From: Gonatopus flavifemur
Taxonomy: Eukaryota > Arthropoda > Insecta > Hymenoptera > Dryinidae
Assembly (NCBI GenBank): GCA_018340375.1
Contig: JAFFJZ010000001.1
Location: 11,798,001-11,862,000 of the forward strand
Direction: 5' to 3'
Length of the DNA: 64,000 nucleotides
Positions 27,001 to 39,000 of this stretch are shown piece after piece. The position numbers and the translations under genes are program-made. A model generated the notes under the pieces. The model worked only from the letters and a program-made list of their open reading frames with translations, was not told the DNA's origin and did no database searches. How positions within the stretch are numbered: the stretch's first letter is position 1; the number at the start of each line of letters is the position of its first letter.

Positions 27001-30000
27001 CACGGACAGCCATTAAATTTAGCTGCAGGAGCTAATTTAATAGCTGTCCGTGTCCGTGCTAGCTACTTAGCTGCTGCAGCTAAATTATTTTTCCCGTGTT
27101 CGTTTACTCTTCTTTCCCGCCTCCATTTTCACCAGGGTGTGAGTATCATCCAATGAGGCTTGTAATTCGTCGTCTGCGAACTTTTTCGGTGATTTCCCAT
27201 GCTGTTCGTTTCTCACGTCAAAATTACCACTCTTAAATTTTTTGAACCACTCGAAGCACTGTGTTTTACCAAGGACATGTTCACCGTAAGCTTCGACAAG
27301 CATTCGATGGGATTTTGCAGCAGTTTTCTTCAAATGATAACAAATAACCAATGCTGTCCGCAGATCGTAGTTTGTAGGCACAAAACTCGCTATGTTTGAG
27401 GTTATAAAACAATTACGGGTGTATAGAACTTCTATTGTTTTGTGTTGGAAATCTTCATCAGCTGTTAGGAGGAGATGATGGTGCTGAAGAAGTGGTCCCT
27501 AAACTGATGTTTAGTGCCGTTTATAGGGAAATTCCAGTTTCATACTTCTACACCTGGTAATGTCACGTATAAAAGTATATTTGACAGAAATTTTTGGAAT
27601 TTTCAAACAATTTTCCTGCAAAAAAACTTTGATTCTGTCCAAATATATGTATTCTACATGCAAATGAATTGATACAAAACTAGTACTACTTGTAAATCAC
27701 TCGAATATGAATCAATTCAATAGATCTTCGTGTATTATAAGTAAGAACGATTCAAGGAATTTACCGTTAACCTACGTGAACCAACAGTTCAATCTCGGGA
27801 AAAATTGAAAATTAGTTGCAAAGGGGTTTCCGGTGGTCTCTGATTTTGAAAATATGAATAATTTCGAACTATTCTGATGCCTTTGGATCGGTTTAACGTT
27901 TCCCGAAATTGAAAGTTTTCAAATTGAGATTCTTAAAAGTAATGGTAAATATTTCCGAAATTTTGACTATGTTCTTCCCGATTAGGGCAATGTCAATCAA
28001 TCAATCTATCAACGACCTCAATCTACTGGCATGCATGATTCTAATATAAAATCGATAAGACGATAACAAGCACTAAATAATGGTCGAGGGTCCTTAATTG
28101 TAAAGAATTGAAAATGATAAAAAAAAAGAAATGATGTATAAAAGTGCACAGTAAATGAAAAGAAAAAAAAGATACAGAAAATGAAAGAAGAACGAAATAA
28201 TACTTGTGAAATTTATCCTGATGAAAATCTTGAATTTAAGAGGATAATAGCGTGTCAAAACAAAATTTGTAACAGCATTTTGTTTAAAACATTGACTGAA
28301 TCCAATTCAACGCCGCTTGTATTCCCTTAAACTTCGATGAGAAATATTTTTGTTTCTACAATGGAGAAAACACAACAGATATCCCATTGAAAAATCTACA
28401 TACGATTTGAAGGATCCGTGCGGAATGAGTCTAGAACTTATGAAAAAAACAATGAGGAAAGATGTTCTGTATATTTTGTAACCTTTGTTTTAACTATTCC
28501 AAGTATACCAAATTTTTCAATAATAATTATGTGGAGTAAAATCGATTTGTTGCGACCAAAGTCAAGAGCCTACTATTATTGCCTATTGAATAATACTCAT
28601 TGATTCTTATACGATACGGATAACGTATCCTTCCTCATCACGTTTGATGTTTGTAATTGTAGAAAAACGAAGGATTGCGAATGAGGATAAGCGCTTAGAG
28701 TGAAATTTATGATTTCCATACAGGATCGTTCAAAGTTAGATCAAAAGATTGAAAGTGAATTGATGAAAATTAAAGTTGAAACTGAAAAAGTGTTAATAGA
28801 ACTCAAACCTACCCTCCGTAATTACTTGTTACTAAGAACATACTGACTGATCGCACTGACCACGTAATCATTAGCGTCGAAATTCACATCGCTCTTCTCG
28901 TCGGACACTGAACTCAATTCACCGGTCATGGTGTCTCCGTTAACCGTCGATGGAGCATACATATCCGCTGTCTGCGACTTATTTATTCCTGCGAACAGAA
29001 GAAACGAATCGGATTAATTTGATATTCTTATAATTCGTCGTTCATTTCAGAGAAGATGTTCTTAGGAATTCCAAATCACTAGAGATTCCTTCTCCAATCT
29101 TTATGGATTCTAAGAATAAATTCTCTCCGTAGGAATGGAGTTCTTCGAATGTGGTGTTGTATTCTTTGGTTTTGAAAACATACCCAAACAACAAAACTTT
29201 GAAATTTATCGGTAAATGTTGTTTATAATATTTTGTTATTCGGGTGAATTCTGTATTATCGTATATGCCCCACAGTTTGTGTTCAAGGAGATGTTCAAAG
29301 CGTAGAATGTTCAAAGTAGAACGTTAAACGTTAAATCTTGTTTATACGTTCATTGTATTTCCCCTTGTGACGATCCCACTTACTTGTCATCAACTTACGA
29401 GCTTTATTTCTTTTTCGTACAATGTACCACAACATGACGAAGAGATTAATGAGAAAAAAGATGACGGACGTGGCCGCGACTGTATAGATATAATTCATTG
29501 GAAAATTTCCTTTATCCATAAGAACGTCCGGGAGTTTTTCCGCCGTAACGGGACCTATACGAGAAAAGCAGAAAAAATAAATATGTATGAGGGTAATGAT
29601 ATTTACCGGAACGTTGAGCCTTCTTTTTCGACTTTAATGTGGCAAAGACTATGGGCGCGGCAATGAGTAGACAAGCGGATGCAGAAACAGTGATGATAAT
29701 GACGATGATGTAGGAGGAATTAATCTCGCTCGATGTCAACTCGGTGGGTGGTGCTTCGCCTGTAACCCAAGCCAATGCCCCGTCACCTGATTTGTTATTA
29801 TTCATGCAGTTATGGTACCTAGGCGTTAGTTGATTCTCACTTATTCGTATAATATCTCATCAATAAACACAATTCGATGCATTTTCAAAATCACACGTCT
29901 GGCAGAATAATTTTAATTTGGCTTTTTTTTAGACCTGGCTGATGCGAACAAAGGAACAAAATTTTCGCAGCTAAGCACCAATTTCAATTCAACAAACGAT

Positions 30001-33000
30001 ACGAATTTCCGATATGTTTTTTTTTTTCATCCAACCCAGAAATTTCCCAACAAACTCCACAAAAGCACTTCTCGCCCGTCTCGAGTTTGGTTCCCCTCCA
30101 ATCGAGTTAACTCAACTATCCAACACTTTCATTATATCCCACGAAAATTCATTCAACAGCCATGCTGTTTTATCCATCAGCTCGAGAAAGCGTTGAATTT
30201 TTGAAGGGACGGTTATGTATAATGAGTGATCATGTCAAATGATATATGTTATGACAAATGAAAAGCACATTTAATTTTACGTAAAGCCACATAGCGAGAT
30301 ACTATTCATATCTAATCTATTCATGTAATCAAAATAAGCTTTTAGCAATCAAAAACGAATTTTTCTTGCGATTATGCGTTGTAACTACAATTCCTTTTTT
30401 AACAATCTACTGTTATGAATAGTAAGTACTTTTACTTTGCGCAGCCTTAATGTAAGATGAGAAAAAGCAATGATTGTTGCGTTAGAAACGCATCTAACAA
30501 TGAGATCGTCAATTACTTACGAAGAGTTTGAACTTTGACCAAATCAGGCAAAAAAGGACTTTCTCCTTTTTCGTTGATGGCCTTCACGCTGAACACATAA
30601 TAAGTCCCCAACGATAGCCCGGTGACTGTAGCTTTGTACTGTCCTGGCGATACATCCATATAATGATATCGATTTTCATAATCTAAAGCTTGTCTCCACC
30701 TCAAACGATAAGAAGTTGGCAAACCACCGTCGAATCCTCTTTTCCAAACCAACGTCACGGAATCGTGAGTGACGTTATAAACTTCTAAATCCAAAGGTTG
30801 ATCCGGTGGCGATGTGACATTCAGATGCACCGTATCAGTCGCCTCACCCATTTTGTTTTGCGCTCGACATTCGTATTTACCATAATCGTGAGACGTTACG
30901 CGATGTACAGTGAGAATAGATTCCGATATTAATTCTGATAACTATAATAAAAATACCCAATTTTAGAATGATGATTTTGATATAATGAAAAAATAATACC
31001 ACAAAAAGTGTATGCGAACTTACGTTGCTCTGGGTGACTCCGTACTTTTTTTCTGTCGTATTAGGCGACAAAGTTTTACCATTAAACGACCAAGTGAAAC
31101 GTGGTAATGGCGAGCCCCGTGCTTTGCAAGACAATTGAGCATTTATACCTTTCTTTACCGCTGCTTTTCGTGTCAGGGGTGAGTTTGCCATTTCCGGTTT
31201 AACTGTGAACGGAACAAAACAAACTTATCGTTGAGTTTTATGCTGTTGTTCGCATCGTTTGATCACTTTCTTATTTTCCAACTTGTTATCTGATTTCAAG
31301 TGAAATATATTTTTGTACGTACAATTTGTTATGAAGAGGATTGGATCCGAGGTGACATTGCCAATTCCGTTATTAACTGTACATTGATAGTGTCCAACAT
31401 CTTCTTTGGATGGATGCTCGATGTGTAAATAAGAGGTTTTGTTAGCAAAAGAAGTAGAATGACGACCTGGAAGATCTGAACTTGAGCCAACTTTGTGCCA
31501 AGAAACGTGTTCGTCGCTGATCGGACTACCGTCGACCTCGCAAAATAGCTTCGCTTCGATTCCAGGTGGATATATCATTCCCGAAGTTGAGGTACGTTTG
31601 ATTTCCGCTGGATCTAAGATGATAGAAACGTAATAAATATCCAAAAGTTCGAAGCATTTGTCGTACGAAGTAATAACAAAATAATACATTTCCACTCACA
31701 TTCTACAGTTAAATTGAGTTGATAAAATGTTGTTCCTTCTTCGTTGATTGCTTCGCAGATATATGTCCCTGCATCGTAACGTTCTAGCCTCGTAATGTTG
31801 AGCGTTGGACCACGTGCTGTTATTCTCTTACCACCTGAGCTCAATGGTAAACCATCTCTAGTCCAAGAGTAAGTTATTGAGTTGGGATTTCCTTTAGCTG
31901 AGACAGAAATTTCGAAACGGTCTCCTTCCATTCCAACGAGCTCAGAAGGCTCCAGAGGTGTAAATATTGGTTTATCTACGGAACAGGACACATAAAATCG
32001 TTTATATTACCTGTTAATTTCGGAGTTGTAACAAGTTTCAATGTAGAAACTCTGGGAAGCATTCAGAGAATTATGTACACACAAATACAATACACGTACA
32101 TAAAACTTTGAGAGTAATAGCGTCGTGAGCTGATCTTTTCATTTCAGCATTTTTCGCTTCGCAAGTATAAACTTCGCCATTCATATCGTTAGTCAAATCC
32201 AATACTAATTCCACGGATGAGATGAAACCCCCGTGAAGACCCGGTTTGACGCTACTGTTGGTGCCGTGTATCGGAGAACCATTTTTCCACCATGACATCT
32301 CGGCTGCGGGATTACTTGTACTGGATTCACATATCAAACGACCTTCCTGACCCGCTCGAAAATCCTTTGGCTCTAACGTGATTTTCACTTTCTCCGGTGG
32401 AACTGAATAACGGAACGAGGTGAGTAAAAGAAAAACATTGAATTCAATGGATCATATTAAATAAACGATGTTGTTGAAGTTCGAATTGTTTATTGAGACT
32501 AATCAGCTGGTTTCGAATAACAGAATACTTTGTTGTTGGAACGGATTTTGTGAGTTTAAATTCTCGTTCGGTTTTTATAAACGATTCAATCTTCAGTAAC
32601 ATTGATAAACGATGGAATGCTTACAATTCACTTTCAATACTGTGGTCTCTATAAGAGGGATTCGAGTAGCGGAATTGGTCGCTTCGCAACGAATGGGTGC
32701 GTTATTATCCGAAGCGTTGACTAATATCGCCAATTCGCTGGACACCACATGATCGCGGGTTTTTACAGTACCGATCATCTGAAAAGGAAAGGACTATGTT
32801 AGTACGATACCGGGAATCATCATTTTATTCGAATTTGTACTTCAGATAACGAAGGATGATATCAGGTGCAGAGTTGTTAAGTGTCCGAATTTTATTTAAA
32901 GAACACAATACCAGGCACGATTTTATGTCATTGGTACAAAAATAAAAGTAAGATCACATTAAAATTTAAAGTGCACTTGCAGAGATATAGGCGATGTATA

Positions 33001-36000
33001 GAATGATATACTACAAGCGCATAAGGGCTTTGTCTGAGTCTTACGACAACTATATTTGTTTTTTATAACATATCTCCATTCTCGAGTGTTCATTTGATAG
33101 GGAATCATCATTTCCAGTAGTAAACAGGACCAGTTTACAACTCTCTGTTAAGATCTCGATAAAAGTACTCGTAAAATACGGATACGTCGTTCAATTTAAA
33201 CGCACTCTCTCTCTCTCTCTTTTTCTGCGCCTTTCTTTGTTTCTCTTTCTATTATCCGAGTCAATAATAGAAGATGTAACGAAAGGGATGCAGGGAAAAG
33301 CGATAAAATCAGGAAGACGATGGCATTTGTATCAGCATCAATCCTAGGATAATATCCATACCGTTCGATCGTTCTTGTACCAAGTTAAAGTGGCCAAAGG
33401 ATTTCCTGAAGTTGCTGTACACATCAACTCCAGCACAGTACCAGCGTCTATTTTCTTTCCAGGAACATAACCAGTCATGGTTAATTTCGAAGGTGGATCT
33501 ATAAGAGACAATATTGTAATAATATCCGTGCCTAAAATATAATATAATGATGAATAATGATTAATTACATATAACATTGATGGTATGAGTTCCAACGACA
33601 TTTTGAGTCAACCTCGCGTTGGAGGCATGACAAAGGACAACGATGCTACGGCTATTGCGGTTCATGTTGAAGGTCACGTTCGAACCGGTGATAAAACCAC
33701 CCTGAGCTGCCGGTTCAACTTTCGCGGTGTAGTTTTCATAGTTTCTACCGTCTACCGTCCAGCTGATGTTAGCAGCCGGATTTGAATTTTCAGTAGTGCA
33801 AGTTAACGTTACTTGTTCGTCCGCTTTTGCTTCGGTCGGTCCAATAATCGTTACGCCAACCGGGGCGACTGGAACAAAGGAGATAATAATTTCTTTATGA
33901 GATAACACAGAAAGTACGATGATATATTGAAAAGGAGGAAAAAGAAAACATTCCTCACGACAATCGGAAATAAAAATGGATTATTTGACTGGTACGCTGA
34001 ACCTGCGTTTTATAATATTTCGAAATGAATGGATATATTCATTATTATGCGAGACGGGTGAATGGAATATCACATTCGGCGCGATATAGGGAGAATCGGA
34101 TGAGCATAGATTTATTTTATCACGTAAAAGCATTCAGTCGATTCAAAAGATGGATCGTCCTTTACACTCGCTATGCGCATATGAGTTATAAGGTACGGTT
34201 CCCACGTGAATTCAAGTCTCCGTCAACGTGTATAGACAGTGAATAAATTCTTCATAACACAAGATTTTCAATTCTCTCGTATACGTATACCGAAGACATT
34301 TGTCAACGTTTCCAACAAAAACAGAATTCTATGCGGTAATAGACGGGGTATCGATTTTAACATTGTTTTGATATAATGCATCATAATGTAGGTTGACTCA
34401 AGCATACGAACGATTCGTTGTTCATTTTTCGTGTGATTCGGATTATAGGGAATTGTATTCCTCGAAGAATTATTTCTCAACAAAATCTTACTAGAATTCA
34501 AATTCTTTGTTTTTTGACAAGTGAATTCAATAGGTATTCGAAAATAGTGAAATCATTATTATTAATCATTGCCAATTACGAATGGAATGCGGAATTCCCA
34601 TTGAATCGATGAGACAAATTCCCTCAATTGTGCATCACCTTACAAACCTGTATTCGAGAGGAGAACGAGAGAATAGTTTTCAGAGTCTAGGTGTCACACG
34701 TTATGAAATATTCAATACGCGAGTGCATCAATTGCCAATGTAGTACTCGTATTTCGTTCATATTCTTATCGCGGATCGTAAAACAACATTTGTATAACTG
34801 GGAGGCAAGATTTTGACTGAACTATTTGATATTGAAATGAAAAATTCATCCTTTTTTTTTGTATGATCGAATTCTTTCGTGCTGTTGGATTCGATGGAAT
34901 ATAAAATATCGAATAATTGAAAAGGGATAAAATGGAGATTACACGAGCCCATGTGATATAGATTACATCGATGACATATATGCTGCAAAAAATAATCATG
35001 ATTTTCCTGTGTGCGGCAAACGGAATACCAAGAATTCGCTGTTTCAAATTGTAGAGCACATGTTTCGATATTTCAAAATAAAACGGCTGAACGGTTAGGG
35101 TGAACCAGTTTGAGGTAGGGATTGAGATTCAATGTTTCCAGAAGGTTAGGGATTCGTCGAGGCCAAGGGACGTGGTAGTTGGTGCTATTTGGAACTAGAT
35201 TTAAATTAGCAGTATGGTGTTGAATCGTGCCCATGTGGAAATGGAAACACGGGCTGCTACTGGCTCACCGGAGGTGCCAGTACTGGCAAATTTAGAGCGA
35301 CCATTATGGGGCCAGTTGGATTGCCAGTACTGGCAAAGGAGTTGAAATGATAACACCAGGTTACATAAGGGTCAGTATAATATTCACCACCACGGTGGTA
35401 GCGATATTTGATGTGAGCCTGCTATGGTGAAACTCTGGCATCGCAACAGGATCAGTTGTTTTGCCAGAGCTGGATGAGAAATGACAAGGAGTCGAAATGA
35501 TGACATCCTGTGTAGAAATTCAAACCCAACCCAGTACTGGCACAGTACCAACAACCGGAGTTATCAGAAGTGATCATATTTCAAGTAAAAGAAAAAATAC
35601 ATTAAATTTGAACTTTGAAAATCTGAATGATTCATTGTTCTCATTTTTTTCATCGGAGAAAGGCACTTTGGAAGTGTTCTCTTGAAAGTTCACTGAGTGA
35701 AGATTGAACCCGAGTCGTGCGAGTGAGAAATTGAGTTGTAATGGGACCGTTGAAGTCATACAATTCACCATAGATTCCGTAGTGAAATAAAGTCCTACCA
35801 ATGCTGGCACATTGTCGTCTCTCAAACATATTGATTGATCATAACAACTCTGGCTCAATGCTGGCAAGACTTCGGCTCACTACAACAGCTGAATTGCCAA
35901 GATCGCGATTCTAACGTCAGTTGACGACCGACTCCATAGTCAGCCAGAGTCCTATCAATACTGGCACATTGTCATCTATCGAACATATTGAATGCTCATA

Positions 36001-39000
36001 CTAACTCTGGCTCGATACTGGCGCAGTATTGTCTCATCAAAGTGACCGTATTATTGGAAAGATCAGTGGAATCCCTATCCAATATCTGTTCCGTGTTAGA
36101 ACAACGTTGTATCGATTTAGGTGTCGTATCGTGTTTTTTTCACATTTCATCATCCAACCAACTCTGATTCGGTACTGACGCGGTTTCGTTTCTGTACGGT
36201 CTGGGTATTCTCCGAACAGTATTGAGTCGATACTGGCTCAAGACTGTCTGACCACGCAAGCCAAAACCGTGTGAAATCCGGCGAACATTTGGCACCAGTT
36301 GGGAAACTGGTAATGATTTTGAATGAGCACAGTGGTTTCTGCCAAAGTCTGGCAAATACAACTTTGCCAGTACCGCGCCATTTGTCAACTCTAGCTATTT
36401 TCACATGGGTGGCTGGATTTTTCGCAATTTTGCTGTCCTGGTGCAAAAAAATCTCTCTGAAGCTGAGAATTTCCAGAGAAATTCGAAGATATTCTCAGGA
36501 AAATCTAGCGAGATTCTGAATGATTCACGGAAATTCGCCAAGCGAACCCCGAAATAAGGTGATTTTGAAAAATTTCCTTTCATGGAAGAAAGTGAACAAA
36601 GAACTTGAGTTTTTGACACGCATTTAATGAGTCTCAAAGTAAATGGACAAATTTTTGCTGAATCAAAAATATGGTATATCGAAACTTTAGAGGAATTTTT
36701 CTCGAAATTATGATCTCCACATCGGTCTCCACGATATCTCAAAAAGTACGCGATGAATTTCCTTTGTTTTTTTTTCTTTTGCTTTTGAATTAAATGCGAT
36801 TTTATTAGATTCTGAACCTAATTGCAAATGATATTTGATCGATATGAGATCGTAGCCTTATGAAATTTGAATACATGTCACTTCCAGAAACAGATTCTAC
36901 GGACCAAAAACCCGGGACAGGAAATTTCAATAGGAACAAGCGATAACAGCAGTTTTCAAAGCATCCCCTCAAACCACCCCTACAAAAGGAATAGTTCCAG
37001 TTTTTGAATATCTCGAACACTGCTAAACTTCCATCATTTGAAACCAAGTCCGAAAGAACAGTCCTCAAAGCACTGCGAAAGAACCATCACTTGGTTATAT
37101 TACCGGTAGATAAGGATAATAAAGACTGCAAACTGTTCTCACAAAATCTTGGATTTCTATGATAAAAATCATTTTCTCCAAAGATCTTTTCTCCTTCTAT
37201 CGAGGAAAATTATCTTTCCCTGCAACCCGATGAAAACTAGCAAACTATCGCCCAACATGTAGAAAACCCAGGAACAAACTTTATATTCGAGCGACTAAAC
37301 TTCCTGTTTGAAAGAATCCATTCTGTAATGAACAATTTTCCAAACTTCATTCAAAACATGAGAAGTCTGAAAATCAATAACTCTCTCTGTAATTACAGTT
37401 TGAATAAATTCATCATAGTAATTAGTATTTTATTACAATCGCAATACAATATTCAAGTATCATCTGTCCTTGCAAGAGCAGCCTTCCAATTAGGGTATTT
37501 TATAAATTTATAGTTCAGGCGTTACCGAACATCATCTCCGATGACTCACAGTATTCCCTCAAACTTTTCATCCCAAATTAGTTAGAAAGTATTTCCAAAT
37601 TAGATATATCGCTAATGAGAGTAAAGTTACTTTAAATAATTCTAGTTATTCACTGTAATGATCTGCCAGATTGCACCATCAAATTCCATACATGTTATTA
37701 AGCATAATTAACAGTTGCACAATGTAATCTCTGTACGAGAAACTCTATCAGACAGCTCTGTAAGGAGGCGAACTTCTCGTGAAGAACTTCGTAATATCAT
37801 TCAATTCAACCGAGTGAGAGGAAAATTGAATACTTGTGAGTTTACGGATTTAACGTAATAAACGTAACCTTTGTATCATTCGATAGATTACCGTACGTCA
37901 GAAAGCCTCTGAAAGACATTAATATCTCTGAAATTGAATAAAACTTCAAACTCATTGTTTGAAGGAATAATATTCAGAATGAAATTAGGTGACAGAAGAT
38001 ATATATATATATGAAGAAATACAATTCATACGTCAAATACTCACAGAGCACGGTAAGATCGACGTGAACTTTCATCGGTTCGACGCTCATGGTATTGGAA
38101 ACTTCACATCTGAATCGAGCTTTATCGTCTTCCGCTCTAACAGTGAAAGATAGTATACTTTCGGATAAACTTCCATCGGTTTTGTATTCAGTCGTAACCT
38201 GTTTTCCATTCTTGAACCAGAAGATCTGAGCAGGTGGATTACCACCTCTCGAACGACAGGCCAGGTCCACCTGTTGACCACGTTGTACCGTCTCACCCTC
38301 GGTGTAACCCTGAATGTATGGCATCCCAGGTGGATCTGGAAGTTAATATTAGCATACAAAGTGATGAATTATTCACGGTATAGGTGTGTGCTACGTAATA
38401 GAATTATCATAATTGATTCATCAATATTTTTTATGCAGAAAAAAACTCGAAAGAAACAATAGTCGATTCTTTATTATTTTCTTAAAAGAACACCATGTGT
38501 TTAGAGACATTTTCCCTCGAGTTCTTACCATTCGTTGTTAGATATGAATTGCAAATTCTTATTAGAAAATCTCTTGGTACAATCATTATCCAAGCTAGTT
38601 GATGCATTTAATGCGTGTTTTAAATGCAGTATAAGAACCAAGGAAAGGGATTTTATCATTATAATATTACAGGAAACATACATAATAAGATTTAATTGTC
38701 ATGGCGGTGGTCGTGCATGGATGAAGAACTGAACATAAATATTTATCAAATATGCTTTATTAACAGTGTCTCAGAAAAGATTTCTCTGAAAATTGAACTA
38801 TCATTATTCCGTCGTATACGATCGCTCGCACGAGTCTGATGGACGATAAAAATATATATTCGAAAGCAAAACGTACGCGCATATATTCCTTAAAAGTGTA
38901 TACGCGTTCTGTACATTCGCATAGAAAACTCGCAGATTAAGCACGTAATAAAACTCGTCAACGAGATAAAATATTGTATACACGTATTTATCCCGATAAC

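Larger units (their letters stand above)
26549..27137. mobile_element. CCC-ended element inserted in mariner, TG target duplication
   Basis: CCCTGGTGAAAATGAAGCG ... CCATTTTCACCAGGG, flanked by TG at 26,547-26,548 and 27,138-27,139. Removing the element and one dinucleotide rejoins the mariner frame as DDTHT-QQELADQLN, which fixes both borders. Inside are GAAGCGTATAC repeats, a tRNA-like segment (26,745-26,820) and a long palindrome (26,965-27,085). Confidence 0.88.
25741..27557 (-). mobile_element. Mariner element with broken transposase, interrupted by a second element
   Basis: Inverted ends TCAGGTGTGAAAGTATGAAA (left) and, read inwards, CCAGGTGTAGAAGTATGAAA (right), each flanked by TA. On the minus strand, the N-terminal helix-turn-helix part (27,381 inward) reads LRTALVICYHLKKTAAKSHR and GKTQCFEWFKKFKSGNFDVR. 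After the insertion come QQELADQLNVTQ and, in shifting frames, the catalytic region and C-terminus (HVVYSPDLTPSDYHLFASMG, ERWEKCINNSGDYFE at 25,817-26,014). Frameshifts and stops make it non-functional. It lies in a receptor intron. Confidence 0.9.

Noticed and set aside
33585..33785. Plus-strand ORF over the Ig4 exon.
   Set aside because: It is the antisense shadow of the minus-strand Ig4 coding exon.
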